A stretch of DNA of 64,000 nucleotides from the NCBI GenBank assembly GCA_011523655.1, contig WTGH01000051.1, forward strand, positions 1 to 64,000, in the 5' to 3' direction. The notes beneath the pieces were generated by a model, which was given only the letters and a program-made list of their open reading frames with translations, did no database searches and was not told where the DNA came from. This DNA is from Rhodospirillaceae bacterium. GTDB lineage: Bacteria > Pseudomonadota > Alphaproteobacteria > Bin65. Both the position numbers and the translations under genes were made by a program. Numbering within the stretch: the first letter of the stretch is position 1; each line of letters begins with the position of its first letter. Below, one piece after another: positions 38,496 to 47,889 of this stretch.

Positions 38496-39758
38496 ATGGC
38501 GGATGATGCCGTATCCGTTACCGCCGTTGTCGAGGCGGTCCGGGAGAACCGGCTGTGGCAGCGTCACATGGACATCGCCGCGATCGGCGCGACGGGACGC
38601 GGCGGCGTCAATCGCCAGGCCCTGACTCCCGAGGACGGTCAGGCCCGGCGCCTGATGCTCGAATGGGCGTCGGAACTCGGCTTCACCGCCAGCGTCGACG
38701 CCATCGGCAACCTGTTCATCCGCCGCGCCGGCGCACAGCCGGCATCGGATCCGGTGGTCGCCGGTTCGCACCTCGATTCCCAGCCCACCGGCGGCAATTT
38801 CGACGGGGTCTTCGGCGTTCTCGCAGCGCTGGAAGTCCTGGAAGCCGCGAATGACGCCGGCGTTGTCACCGGACGTCCCTTGGAACTGGTGGTCTGGACC
38901 AACGAGGAAGGCGCGCGCTTCCAGCCCGCCACCATGGGCTCGGCGGTCTACGCCGGCGCCCTGCAGCTGGAAACCGTGCTGGCCTCCAGCGACAGCGATG
39001 GTGTCACAGTGGAACAGGCGTTGGCCGGAACGCTCAAGGCGGCGCCGGTCCCGGTGCGGCGTGACTTTCGTTCCCCCATGGCCGCCTATGTGGAGGCTCA
39101 CATCGAACAGGGTCCAGTCCTGGAATCGACCGGAAACACCATCGGTGTGGTCACGGGGATCCAGGGACTCAGGTGGTTTCAGGTCGAGGTCGGTGGAGAG
39201 GAGGCGCATGCCGGCACCACGCCGCGCAGCAATCGCCGGGATGCCCTGGCCGCCGCCGTCGCCATGGTGACAAAGTTGCAGGCTCTGATGTTCGACGAGT
39301 CCGACACGGTGCGCTTTACCGTCGGCCGCTTCGAGGTGGCGCCGAATTCGCCGAACACGATACCGGGACGCGTTGTTTTCACGATAGATTTCCGGCACCC
39401 GGACCAGGATGTCCTGACCCGGCTTGGCGACCGGGTCGAACCGGTGTGCCGGGCCGAGGCACAGGACTGCACCGTCAAGGTTGTCGAAACCATGAACGCA
39501 CCGCCGACCGAGTTCGACCCTGACGTTCGAGACCTTGTCCGCAGCGCCGCCAGGCGCCAGGCGTTCCGGCATATGGACATGACGTCCGGCGCCACCCACG
39601 ACGCCAAGTTCATGGCGGGTCTCTGCCCGAGCGGCATGATTTTCGTTCCCTGCGAATCCGGCGTGAGCCACAACGAAGCCGAGAACGCATCGGCGGCCGA
39701 CCTTGCCGCCGGCGCCAGGGTTCTGGCCGAGGTCGCGATACGGCTGGCAAATCGCTGA
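38496..39758 (+). CDS. M20-family Zn amidohydrolase (N-carbamoyl amino acid hydrolase / beta-ureidopropionase-like)
   Basis: 420 aa. Two-metal site visible: His92 (AGSHLDSQPTGG), Asp103 (GGNFDGVFG), Glu137/138 (WTNEEGARF), a second-domain His in EAHIEQGPVLE, and the C-terminal His in GVSHNEAEN. This is the allantoate amidohydrolase / carbamoylase branch (AmaB, HyuC, PydC). It removes the carbamoyl or amide group from the product of the cyclic amidohydrolase upstream. A ribosome site GGAGGA six bases before ATG 38496 favours this start over the in-frame ATG at 38478. Same operon as hydA. Confidence 0.92.
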   Translation: MADDAVSVTAVVEAVRENRLWQRHMDIAAIGATGRGGVNRQALTPEDGQARRLMLEWASELGFTASVDAIGNLFIRRAGAQPASDPVVAGSHLDSQPTGGNFDGVFGVLAALEVLEAANDAGVVTGRPLELVVWTNEEGARFQPATMGSAVYAGALQLETVLASSDSDGVTVEQALAGTLKAAPVPVRRDFRSPMAAYVEAHIEQGPVLESTGNTIGVVTGIQGLRWFQVEVGGEEAHAGTTPRSNRRDALAAAVAMVTKLQALMFDESDTVRFTVGRFEVAPNSPNTIPGRVVFTIDFRHPDQDVLTRLGDRVEPVCRAEAQDCTVKVVETMNAPPTEFDPDVRDLVRSAARRQAFRHMDMTSGATHDAKFMAGLCPSGMIFVPCESGVSHNEAENASAADLAAGARVLAEVAIRLANR

Positions 39759-39808
39759 GAGGAAGAAGAGCAGCTGCGCGGCCACGCAACCGGTAGCGCC
39801 CCGTTATG

Positions 39809-41095
39809 TCATTCCGCCGCCTGCCGCGTTTGCGAGCCGGCGGCGCTGAGGGTGCGCCAATCCTCATCCTTCGGGTAAATGCCTTCAAGGGAGCTGATGG
39901 TAGCCTGGGGAATGCGCGGCTCGGCGGTCCCGATGGCCAGTTCGCCGCGGGCGACGGCGCGCGCCGCCTCGACCATCATCCTGCGGAACTCGACCACGGC
40001 GAGGTCCGACGCGCCGAGGAAGTCCTTCGTCCGGTCGACGATCGGGCCGGGCGAAACCCACATGGCGACATCCTGATTGGGGATGCCCTCGATGCCGGTG
40101 AAGCTGCCCGCCTTCATCGCGGCGCGGTCCTGCCGGAAGCGATTGTCCAGCGTGCCGCGCGGCGCCCAGTCGTCGGTCAGGTCGATGCCGCGGCGGGTAC
40201 GATGGAACTCCCGCCATTCCTCCGTGGTCGGCACGTCCGGCCCGTCCCAGGCGATGAAGTAGAAGACGCTGTTCGTATCGTCGGCCGGCACGATCACGCT
40301 GGCGACCCGGTGCCGGTCGTTCGGCGGGATCAGCGAGTAGTAGGGCGCGACGTACTCGGTCACCCGCAGATAGTTGTGCGTCGCCGCATTCTTCACCGGC
40401 CGGCGGATGGCGACGTAGTGGAAGCCGTAGCGCGTGCGCTCGATCTGCATGCGCGGCGACTTGTCGGTCGACGGCCGGTACCAGGACTTGCCGTCGGCCG
40501 AGGCGCGCGCGACCCGGGCCGGCACCATGTCGGACGAATGCAGGCTGGAGGAATGGGCGCTGTCGATCTGGCCCTCGTGGATCTGCGCCCAGTTGCACGG
40601 CACGCGGATCTTCAGGATCGCGATGTCGACATCGTCGCGCGGGGCGAAGGCCGGCGGGTCGAACGGCGGCGCGGCGTCCCGTTCGCCCAGCCAGGCCCAG
40701 ACGAAGCCGCCCCATTCGACGACCGGCCAGGCCCGCGCCCGCACCTTGTCCATCAGGGCGCCGCTCTCGGGCTCAGAGGCCATGGCAACGCACTTGCCGT
40801 CCACGGCGTACTTCCAGCCGTGATACAGGCAGCGCAGGCCGCACTCCTCGTTGCGGCCGAGCAGCAGGGAGGCCCCGCGGTGCGGGCATCTCTCGTCGAG
40901 CAGGCCGAGCCGGCCGTCGCTGTCGCGGAAGGCAACCATGCGCTGGCCCAGCGCCTCGACAAGCACGGGCGCGCCGTCCGGCTCGGCGACCTCCTCGACC
41001 AGGCAGACCGGCGCCCAGTGCCGGCGCATCAGCCGGCCCATCGGCGCGTCGCCCTCGACGCGGGTCAGCAGGTCGTTTTCCTCCTTGGTCAGCAT
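39809..41095 (-). CDS. pht3: Phthalate 4,5-dioxygenase-type Rieske oxygenase, large subunit
   Basis: 428 aa. Rieske centre C70-x-H72 and C89-x2-H92 (RCPHRGASL ... CLYHGWKY). Catalytic iron site D178-x2-H181-x4-H186 in EGQIDSAHSSSLHSS, a string typical of phthalate dioxygenases. It would add O2 across the 4,5 bond of phthalate to give the cis-dihydrodiol. ATG 41095 (MLTKEENDLL) is preferred; a longer frame adds ten unconserved residues. It is divergent from its reductase, and the three following plus-strand genes supply the rest of the pathway. Other carboxylated aromatics are possible substrates. Confidence 0.88.
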   Translation of the reverse strand: MLTKEENDLLTRVEGDAPMGRLMRRHWAPVCLVEEVAEPDGAPVLVEALGQRMVAFRDSDGRLGLLDERCPHRGASLLLGRNEECGLRCLYHGWKYAVDGKCVAMASEPESGALMDKVRARAWPVVEWGGFVWAWLGERDAAPPFDPPAFAPRDDVDIAILKIRVPCNWAQIHEGQIDSAHSSSLHSSDMVPARVARASADGKSWYRPSTDKSPRMQIERTRYGFHYVAIRRPVKNAATHNYLRVTEYVAPYYSLIPPNDRHRVASVIVPADDTNSVFYFIAWDGPDVPTTEEWREFHRTRRGIDLTDDWAPRGTLDNRFRQDRAAMKAGSFTGIEGIPNQDVAMWVSPGPIVDRTKDFLGASDLAVVEFRRMMVEAARAVARGELAIGTAEPRIPQATISSLEGIYPKDEDWRTLSAAGSQTRQAAE

Positions 41096-41212
41096 GGGGC
41101 AGTCAGCATGGCTCCGTTTGGACAAGTGGATTGAAATTCCGGCGATATGCTAGGTCGGAGGGCAGTCGCCGTCCAGTTCGACGGCGCCGCCGAGGCTCAC
41201 GCACGATCCGAG

Positions 41213-42163
41213 ATGGCCGAACCGACCGCCCTGACCCGCCTGACCATTGCCGGCAAGCGCAGGCTGACGCCGGATATCTGGGAATTCACCCTGGAGCCGG
41301 CGGACGGCGGAGCGCTGCCGTCGTTCGAGCCGGGGGCGCATATCGGGGTCGAGACGCCTTCGGGCGCCATGCGCCAGTATTCGCTGGTCAACGACGGCCG
41401 CGCACCGGAGCGCTACGTCATCGCCCTGAAGCGCGAGCCCGACTCGCGCGGCGGCTCCCGTTCGATGGTGGAAGAGGCGGCGGTCGGTGGGACGCTCCGG
41501 GCCGACGCACCGGCAAACAGCTTCCCGCTGGCCGAGGCGCCCGGCTACCTGCTGATCGCCGGCGGCATCGGAATCGCGCCGATCCGCGCCATGGCCGACC
41601 GGCTGGACGCGGAGGGCCGGCCCTTCCGCCTGATCTACTGCACCCGCAGCGCGGCGGAGAGCGCCTATCTGGACGAGATGCGCGCCCGCTTCGGCGCGCG
41701 GCTGACCGTGCATCACGACGGCGGCGACCCCGACGCCTTTTACGATTTCTGGGACGCGTTCGCCGAACCGGCGGACATCCGGGTCTATTGCTGTGGCCCG
41801 AAAGCGCTGATGGAGGAAATCCGGGCGGTCTCCGGCCACTGGCCCGAAGGCCGGGCGCGGTTCGAGGATTTCCGGCCGGTCGAGGCCGTGCGGCCCGACG
41901 ACCGCCCCTTCGACGTCGTGCTGCACCGCTCCGGCCGGACCGTCGCCGTGCCGGCCGATCTGCCGATCCTGGAAGCCCTGCGCGGCGCCGGAATCGCGGT
42001 GCCGAGTTCGTGCGAGAGCGGCGTCTGCGGCACATGCAAGACGCGGCTGATCGCCGGCGAAGCCGACCATCGCGACAAGGTGCTGATGCCGGAGGAGCGG
42101 GCCGATTTCATCATGCTGTGCGTGTCGCGCGCCCAAGGCGGAGTGCTCACCCTTGACCTCTGA
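41213..42163 (+). CDS. pht2: Phthalate-dioxygenase-reductase-type (PDR/VanB) flavin iron-sulfur reductase
   Basis: 316 aa. FMN-binding RQYSL near 54, NADH-binding GGIGIAPIRAMAD near 118, CCGPKALMEEI, and a C-terminal plant-type [2Fe-2S] domain with Cys267, 272, 275 and 303 (SCESGVCGTCKTR ... LCVSRA). This order (FMN, NAD, ferredoxin) is that of phthalate dioxygenase reductase, which passes electrons from NADH to the Rieske oxygenase. Divergent from the oxygenase gene, starts 117 bases apart. Overlaps the next gene by 11 bases. Confidence 0.92.
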   Translation: MAEPTALTRLTIAGKRRLTPDIWEFTLEPADGGALPSFEPGAHIGVETPSGAMRQYSLVNDGRAPERYVIALKREPDSRGGSRSMVEEAAVGGTLRADAPANSFPLAEAPGYLLIAGGIGIAPIRAMADRLDAEGRPFRLIYCTRSAAESAYLDEMRARFGARLTVHHDGGDPDAFYDFWDAFAEPADIRVYCCGPKALMEEIRAVSGHWPEGRARFEDFRPVEAVRPDDRPFDVVLHRSGRTVAVPADLPILEALRGAGIAVPSSCESGVCGTCKTRLIAGEADHRDKVLMPEERADFIMLCVSRAQGGVLTLDL

Positions 42164-43343
42164 GCCGGTGCGCCTCGGGATCGTCGGGCTGGGCCGGGCC
42201 TTCGCCCTCACAGCGCCGGCCCTGCGCGCCGACCGCCGGATCGCTGCCGTGGCCGCGTGCGCGCCTCGCGCCGACTCCCGCGCCGCTTTCGAAGCCGAGT
42301 TCGGCGGCCGGGGCTACGCCGATCTGGACGGGCTGTTGGCCCATCCCGGCCTGGAGGCAGTCTACATCGCCACGCCGCACGGTTTGCACGCCGAACAGGC
42401 GGTCGCCGCGGCGGCGGCCGGCAAGCATGTGCTGGTCGAAAAGCCGCTGGCCGTCTCGATGGCCGACGGCGAAGCCATGATCGAGGCATGCGAGAAGGCC
42501 GGTGTCGCCCTGATCGTCGGGCCGAGCCACAGTTTCGACGCGCCGGTCGCGCAGGCCCGGAAACTCATCGAAAGCGGCGCCCTCGGCCGGGTGCGCATGA
42601 TCCACGCCTTCAACCACACGGACTTCCTCTACCGCCCGCGCCGCCCGGAGGAATTGCGCACGGAGGAAGGCGGCGGCGTGCTGTTCAGCCAGGCGGTGCA
42701 CCAGGTCGATGTCGTGCGATTGCTCGGCGGCGGCCTGGCGACGCAGGTCAGCGCCTTCACCGGAGCCTGGGACCCGGCGCGGCCGACAGAAGGCGCCTAC
42801 AGCGCACTGCTGGCGTTCGCGGGCGGGGCCTTCGCCAGCCTGACCTATTCCGGCTACGGCCGCTTCGACAGTGACGAGTGGATGGGCTGGATCGGCGAAC
42901 TGGGCCACGAGAAGGATCCGGACGACTATGGCCGGGCGCGCCGGGCGCTGGCCGGCGCGCCGACTCCGGACGCGGAATCGACCCTGAAGCGCGCCCGCAC
43001 CTTCGGATCGTCGGATGTCCCGCCGGCCGCGCCGCATCACGAGCATTTCGGCCCGGTGATCGTCTGCTGCGAGCGCGGCGACATCCGGCTGACACCGGAC
43101 GGCATCTGGATCTATGGCGACGAGCGGCGCTTCGAGCCGGCGTCCCGACACGCCGATCCGCGCACGCCGGTGCTCGATGCATTGGTCGCCGCGGTGCGGG
43201 ATGGTATTGAACCGGTCCAGACCGGCCGCTGGGGCCTGGCCAGCCTGGAGGTGTGCCACGCCATCCTGCAATCGGCCCGCAGCGGCACGCCCGTAGAACT
43301 CACGCGGCAGGTAGCCTTACAGCCGGAGGGGACCCCGAGGTGA
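42153..43343 (+). CDS. pht4: Gfo/Idh/MocA-family dehydrogenase (probable 4,5-dihydroxy-dihydrophthalate dehydrogenase)
   Basis: 396 aa. Rossmann motif RLGIVGLGRAFA at the N-terminus, the family EKPLA lysine motif near 95 (HVLVEKPLAVS), and the C-terminal oxidoreductase domain with HAFNHTDFLYRPRRPEEL. Pht4 of the Pseudomonas phthalate pathway belongs to this same family and oxidises the cis-dihydrodiol to 4,5-dihydroxyphthalate. TTG start at 42153 has GGAG nine bases upstream; a GTG at 42168 is the alternative. Coupled on both sides. Confidence 0.8.
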   Translation: MTSEPVRLGIVGLGRAFALTAPALRADRRIAAVAACAPRADSRAAFEAEFGGRGYADLDGLLAHPGLEAVYIATPHGLHAEQAVAAAAAGKHVLVEKPLAVSMADGEAMIEACEKAGVALIVGPSHSFDAPVAQARKLIESGALGRVRMIHAFNHTDFLYRPRRPEELRTEEGGGVLFSQAVHQVDVVRLLGGGLATQVSAFTGAWDPARPTEGAYSALLAFAGGAFASLTYSGYGRFDSDEWMGWIGELGHEKDPDDYGRARRALAGAPTPDAESTLKRARTFGSSDVPPAAPHHEHFGPVIVCCERGDIRLTPDGIWIYGDERRFEPASRHADPRTPVLDALVAAVRDGIEPVQTGRWGLASLEVCHAILQSARSGTPVELTRQVALQPEGTPR

Positions 43344-44332
43344 GCGATCTGCGCCTGTCCATCGCCATGGGTGACTACGACCGCACCCGCCCGATCGCGG
43401 ACGGCCGGGTGAGGATCGACGGCGTCGACCCGGCAGTCATGCTGCTGACGCCGGAGGAGATGTTCTTCCGCGCCATGCGCCACCGGGCCTTCGACATCTG
43501 CGAGCTGTCGCTGTCCTCCTACGTCATCTCCGTGGCGCGCGGCGACCCGCACTACGTCGCCGTGCCGGTCTATCTGTCCCGCGCCTTCCGCCACACCTCG
43601 ATCTACATCCGCACCGACAAGGGTATCGAGCAACCGGAGGACCTGCGCGGCCGGCGCATCGGCATCGCCGAATACCAGCTCACCGCCAACGTCTGGGCGC
43701 GCGGCATCCTGGAGGAGGATCACGGCGTCCGGCCGTCGGACATCGTCTGGGTGCGCGGCGGCATGGACACGCCGGGCCGGCCGGAGAAGATCGCGCTGGA
43801 CCTGCCGGCGGATGTGACCGTCGAGCAGGCGCCGGAGGGCGCAACCCTGAACGGCCTGCTGGCGGACGGGGAGATCGACGGCTTCATCGGGCCGCGCGCA
43901 ATCCGCTGCTTCGACGAGGGCCACCCGAAGGTCGGCCGCCTGTTCGGCGATTCCTTCGCCGCGGCGGAGGCGTACTACCGGCGCCACGGCGTGTTCCCGA
44001 TCATGCATGTGCTGGCGCTGCGGCGGTCGCTCGCCGACGCCCATCCCTGGCTGCCCGGCGCGCTGCTCAAGGCGTTCAGCCGGGCGAAGGATGTGGCGCA
44101 GGCGGCGCTCGGCGACACCTCGGCGGCCAAGGCGACCCTGCCCTTCCTTGAGGACAGCCTGGAGCGCGCCCGTTCGCTGATGGGCGCGGATTTCTGGAGC
44201 TACGGCGTGACCGGCAACGAAAAGACCCTCGACGCCTTCCTCGGCTACCACCACGCCCAGGGCCTGTCGCCGCGCCGGGTCGAAGTCGAGGAATTGTTCC
44301 ACCCGGCGACGCTGGAGGCGTTCAGTTTGTAA
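43340..44332 (+). CDS. pht5: 4,5-dihydroxyphthalate decarboxylase-like protein
   Basis: 330 aa. The fold is that of periplasmic-binding-like proteins without a signal peptide: SLSSYVISVARGD, DLRGRRIGIAEYQLTANVWARGIL, GEIDGFIGPRAIRCF. The wording matches 4,5-dihydroxyphthalate decarboxylase (Pht5/OphC), which yields protocatechuate. GTG start in a four-base overlap with the dehydrogenase stop (GTGA). Last gene of pht2-pht4-pht5. Annotation as an ABC substrate-binding protein is less likely because there is no export signal and no transporter. Confidence 0.85.
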   Translation: MSDLRLSIAMGDYDRTRPIADGRVRIDGVDPAVMLLTPEEMFFRAMRHRAFDICELSLSSYVISVARGDPHYVAVPVYLSRAFRHTSIYIRTDKGIEQPEDLRGRRIGIAEYQLTANVWARGILEEDHGVRPSDIVWVRGGMDTPGRPEKIALDLPADVTVEQAPEGATLNGLLADGEIDGFIGPRAIRCFDEGHPKVGRLFGDSFAAAEAYYRRHGVFPIMHVLALRRSLADAHPWLPGALLKAFSRAKDVAQAALGDTSAAKATLPFLEDSLERARSLMGADFWSYGVTGNEKTLDAFLGYHHAQGLSPRRVEVEELFHPATLEAFSL

Positions 44333-44420
44333 TTCGCAATTCCGGGGCGGCACGCTCTTGCCCCTCGGGCAACATCCGCGACGGAAGCCCGCTCGGGTCC
44401 GCCCGGAGTCACCTCCAACC

Positions 44421-44547
44421 GTCATATCGACCGAAGCGGCCCGGAGGGCCGCGCAGCGGAAATATCTTTTCTCTACGGCGCGAGGCTCATGGCACCGTGC
44501 GGAAAGATTTCTCCGCTCCGCGCCTTCGGCGCTGCGGTCGAGATGAC
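44421..44547. repeat. MITE-like inverted-repeat element
   Basis: 127 bp with near-perfect inverted ends: GTCATATCGACCG (44421-44433) against CGGTCGAGATGAC (44535-44547), one mismatch, and similarity continuing inward over about 45 bases per arm (GCAGCGGAAATATCTTTTC against GAAAGATTTCTCCGCTCCGC). It lies in the 253-base gap between two convergent genes and has no transposase. It belongs to the class of GTCAT-CTCGACCG palindromic intergenic repeats dispersed in many bacterial genomes; being folded as RNA, it may also serve as a terminator for both genes. Confidence 0.7.
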
Positions 44548-44585
44548 GGAGAGGGTGGCGCGGATTTCCTTACGCACTATCCGCC

Positions 44586-46046
44586 CTACGCCAGCCCCAT
44601 CTCGGCGAGGATCGGCGGTTTGACCTGGTCCCAGGGGCGCGCGGCTTCGAAGCAGGCCGAGGCGCGGAGCACCGTGGGGTCGTCGAGATGCCGGCCGATG
44701 ATCTGGAGGCCGACCGGCAGCCCGCCTTCGGTGAAGCCCGCCGGGATCGAGGCCGCCGGCTGGCCCGTCATGTTGATCGGGAAGGTGAAGGCCAGCCATT
44801 TGAACGGCTCGACGATCCGGTTGTCGATCTTCTCCGGCCCCTGCATGTGCACCGGGAAGGCCGGCACGGCGAGGGTCGGGGTCAGCAGGATGTCGTAATT
44901 CTCCATGAAGGCGGCCATCCTGTTGGTCACCGCCTTGCGGCCCATCACGGCGTCCGTCAGGTCTTCGGCGGTCCACGGCCGGGTGATGAAATCGACCAGA
45001 TGCGGCGTCATCTCGTGGCCGTGCTCCTCGACCATCTTGCGCAGGCCGCGCAGGTCGGATTCGAGGGCGACCAGGCCCCAGAACGACAGATAGGGATCCT
45101 CGAAGCCCGGATGGGCGACCTCGACGGTGCAGCCGAGATCGCTTTCGAACGCCTGGGCAGCGGCGTCGATGAGCGCGCGCACTTCCGGATCGACGGCGGC
45201 ATAGCCCCAGTCCGGGCTGTAGGCCACCCGGAGGCCGGAAAGGTCGCCCTCGCAGGCGTCCAGCCAGTCGAATTCCGGCCCCGGCAGCGTGTGCCGGTCG
45301 CGGGCGTCCGGCCCGGAGCCGATCACGGTCATCATCAGGGCGGCGTCGCGCACCGTGCGCGCGACCGGGCCGATATGCTCGATCGATTCCCAGGAGGAGA
45401 CGCCGGGATAGCGCTCGTCCTTGGTGCCGGGCCACAGCGGCACCCGGCCCATCGAGGCCTTGAGCCCGTAGGTTCCCGTCAGGCAGGAGGGGATGCGGAT
45501 CGAGCCGCCGCCGTCCGACGCTATGGCGTAGGGCGTCATGCCCGTAATCGTCGAGACGACCGAACCGGCCGACGAGCCGCCCGGCGTGAGATCGGTGTTC
45601 CACGGGTTGCGCGTCGTCTCGAACACGGGATTGTGGCCAACGCCGGAATAGCCGAACTCGGGCACGTTGGTCTTGCCGAGAATGAGCGAACCGGCGTCCT
45701 TCAGCCGCTCGACGACGACATCGTCGACGTCCGACACATAGTCCTTGTAGGCCATGGAGCCGGACACGGTCGGATAGTCCTTCATGACGACGAGATCCTT
45801 GATCCCGACCGGCACGCCGGCGAGCGGGCCGGCATCCTCGCCGCGCATGATCCTGTCCTCGACCGCCCTGGCCTGGTCGCGCATCAGGTCCGGCGTCGGC
45901 GTGCAATAGGCGTGCAGCACCGGGTCGAGGGCCTCCATGCGCGCAATCGAGGCTTCTGCGACCTCGGTCGGGGAAATCGACTTGTCGCGCACATTCTGTG
46001 CGATCTCGACCGCCGTCATCCGGCAGATGTCGTTGCCGCTGGTCAT
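44586..46046 (-). CDS. Amidase (amidase-signature family)
   Basis: 486 aa. The Ser-cisSer-Lys triad is intact: Lys83 (GIKDLVV), Ser158 (TPGGSSAGSV) and nucleophile Ser182 (SDGGGSIRIPS). Releases ammonia from a carboxamide; no GatB/C partners, so not the tRNA amidotransferase. It sits between the phthalate genes and an NCS1 permease and could act on an amide formed by ring opening of a cyclic imide, for example phthalamate (inference). No signal peptide. 135 bases downstream of the permease on the same strand. Confidence 0.92.
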   Translation of the reverse strand: MTSGNDICRMTAVEIAQNVRDKSISPTEVAEASIARMEALDPVLHAYCTPTPDLMRDQARAVEDRIMRGEDAGPLAGVPVGIKDLVVMKDYPTVSGSMAYKDYVSDVDDVVVERLKDAGSLILGKTNVPEFGYSGVGHNPVFETTRNPWNTDLTPGGSSAGSVVSTITGMTPYAIASDGGGSIRIPSCLTGTYGLKASMGRVPLWPGTKDERYPGVSSWESIEHIGPVARTVRDAALMMTVIGSGPDARDRHTLPGPEFDWLDACEGDLSGLRVAYSPDWGYAAVDPEVRALIDAAAQAFESDLGCTVEVAHPGFEDPYLSFWGLVALESDLRGLRKMVEEHGHEMTPHLVDFITRPWTAEDLTDAVMGRKAVTNRMAAFMENYDILLTPTLAVPAFPVHMQGPEKIDNRIVEPFKWLAFTFPINMTGQPAASIPAGFTEGGLPVGLQIIGRHLDDPTVLRASACFEAARPWDQVKPPILAEMGLA

Positions 46047-46181
46047 GCCTTGCTCCTTTTCAGGGGCTCCTCAAAAGGGCCCGAGATTGCGAATCGGGAA
46101 CGCAACCGTAACTCGGGCATCGCGAGAGCGGAAGCACCGCCCCGGGGCCGCCGGCTCCGGGGCGGTTGCGCACTGCGGCGA

Positions 46182-47531
46182 CTATGCACCCGCCTCGGCT
46201 TCCGCGCCGGTGCTTTCCTCGCCGAGGTCCGCGCCCATGGCGGCCGGCGCCGCCTTGGCGAGGATCACATAGACGACGAAGGACGAGACCAGGCCGGTAA
46301 TGCCGAACAGGAAGGTCGGATACCGCTCGTTGACGATGTAGCCGAGCACCACGCCGACGATAATGGCGATCACCGCCGCCCAGTTGACCGAGGCCTTGCG
46401 TTCGACCGAGAAGCCCTTGTCGCCCCGGACGACGAAATAGTCGGCGATGATCGTGCCGCCGATGGGCGGCACCAGCAGGCCGATGGTGAGCAGCCAGACC
46501 ACGATGTCGCTGATGAAGCCCGTGGCCGCCGCGATCAGCCCGATGATCGACCCGAAAATGGCCGCCTTGCGCCAGTTGAAGCCCGGGATCGAGTTGGTGA
46601 AGCCCATCGCCGCGTTGTAGAGGCAGGCATCGCAGGTCGACCAGTTGCTCAGGATCGCCAGCACGACCAGCGGGATCAGCACGGCCAGGGATTTCTGGTC
46701 GAAGAAGTAGACCGTGCCGGGATCCGTGATCGTCGCCGAGATCAGCGCGCCGATGACCATGAACGGGGCGTTCGAGAACATGAAGGCGACCGCCGTGACG
46801 CCGACGGCCTGGTTACCCGTCCGCGAATAGCGCACGATGTCGCCGGTCATGGTGCCGGAGACCGCGAAGGTCGCCCAGGCCATGCCGACGCCGGTCCAGA
46901 ACGCGATCTTGCCGTTGCCCTCGCCTTCGAACAGCGAACCGCCCGCCGGGATCACCCGCGTGATGAGATAGTAGGCCGCGAAAATAACCATCGCCGGGAT
47001 CGCGACCTTGCGGACCAGCGCCATCTGGCGGATGCCGAAAATCACCGGGATGGCGTAGATGATGCCGGCGATCAGCGCGATGATGCCGACGACCACCGCG
47101 CCCTCAAGGCCGAAAGCGACCCGGAGGATGTCGGCGGTCAGCCATGCCTGGAAGGCGTACCAGCCCGTGACCAGCAGGGCCAGGACGATCACCGGAACCA
47201 CGGCGCCCGTCCGCCCGAACACGTAGCGGACGGCCAACGGGAAATTGATCCCCCATTTGCCGCTCGGGTAGCCGATCAGCGCGGAATAGACGAAGAGGAT
47301 GAAATTGCCGAGCAGGATGGCGAATATCGCATCGACTGTGCCCATCCCCTGCTGGATCTGGCCGCCGATGACGGCGCAGATGAAGGCGATGCCGAAACCG
47401 GACCAGACCCAGGCGGGTTCGGCAAATCCCAGCCTGTTGCCCAAGGGGACCGGTTTGGAGTGAAATTCCTCGTGAACGTCGTCTTGCGAGCCGAAGAAAC
47501 CCGAACTCTCACCGCCGGAATCCTGTGCCAT
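46182..47531 (-). CDS. NCS1-family (cytosine/purine/hydantoin permease-like) transporter
   Basis: 449 aa with about 12 hydrophobic spans. N-terminal cytoplasmic region (HSKPVPLGNRLGFAEPAWVWSGFGIAF) and the SGTMTGDIVRYSR and NWSTCDACLYNAAMGFTN segments match the CodB-like branch of NCS1, which co-transports nucleobases, hydantoins or related imides with Na+ or H+. An acidic C-terminal tail is present. Together with the amidohydrolases it suggests uptake of a cyclic ureide or imide. AGGGGAT precedes the ATG. Transcribed divergently from the cupin gene at 47890. Confidence 0.9.
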   Translation of the reverse strand: MAQDSGGESSGFFGSQDDVHEEFHSKPVPLGNRLGFAEPAWVWSGFGIAFICAVIGGQIQQGMGTVDAIFAILLGNFILFVYSALIGYPSGKWGINFPLAVRYVFGRTGAVVPVIVLALLVTGWYAFQAWLTADILRVAFGLEGAVVVGIIALIAGIIYAIPVIFGIRQMALVRKVAIPAMVIFAAYYLITRVIPAGGSLFEGEGNGKIAFWTGVGMAWATFAVSGTMTGDIVRYSRTGNQAVGVTAVAFMFSNAPFMVIGALISATITDPGTVYFFDQKSLAVLIPLVVLAILSNWSTCDACLYNAAMGFTNSIPGFNWRKAAIFGSIIGLIAAATGFISDIVVWLLTIGLLVPPIGGTIIADYFVVRGDKGFSVERKASVNWAAVIAIIVGVVLGYIVNERYPTFLFGITGLVSSFVVYVILAKAAPAAMGADLGEESTGAEAEAGA

Positions 47532-47889
47532 TTTCCATCCCCTTTTTGTGCCAGCACCGAAGCGTGCAGGATTTGCCAGTGCAGTTGCACGCTACCATTA
47601 TTGTGCATTGTGTGCAATCGGGGCCGCCATTTCCGGCCGGATTCCGGGCCGCGCACCGCCGGGCGAACCATTGCGATCCGGGCCTTTCCGGCGCAACATA
47701 TTCTGTGGACAAATCCGGCGCCGGCGGATCATCCGTCGGCCCGGTTTCTCCTGTCTCAAACCTGCGATGGATTTATCCGGCGAAGCGGGCGCCGGCCTGT
47801 CCGCCTGAAAGGAGACTGAAAAGACCTGTCTCCGAGGCCCGGCTTTCCGATAGACTGCGGCATCCGTTCGGCTGACCGGGAGGATTCCA
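47532..47889. promoter_or_regulatory. 358-base divergent intergenic region with TTGCAC/GTGCAA dyads
   Basis: Separates the NCS1 permease (minus) from the cupin gene (plus). Dyads cluster about 55-90 bases upstream of the permease: GTGCA-GT-TGCAC (47579-47590), and TTGCAC (47585-47590) facing GTGCAA (47612-47617). They look like operators, but no regulator is encoded nearby, and I could not identify a convincing -35/-10 pair. The remainder, to 47889, shows nothing further except GGGAGG before the cupin start. Confidence 0.45.

Noticed and set aside
39809..41095. Vanillate demethylase or generic Rieske oxygenase
   Set aside because: The EGQIDSAHSSSLHSS iron-site wording and the neighbouring pht-type genes fit phthalate dioxygenase better.
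43340..44332. ABC transporter substrate-binding protein annotation
   Set aside because: No signal peptide, no permease or ATPase nearby, and position at the end of pht2-pht4 favours dihydroxyphthalate decarboxylase.
44688..47819. Very long plus-strand open frame antisense to the amidase and NCS1 permease genes
   Set aside because: It runs exactly opposite two genes with intact catalytic or membrane motifs, and its product is a low-complexity Arg/Asp/Gly/His-rich string typical of GC-rich antisense frames.
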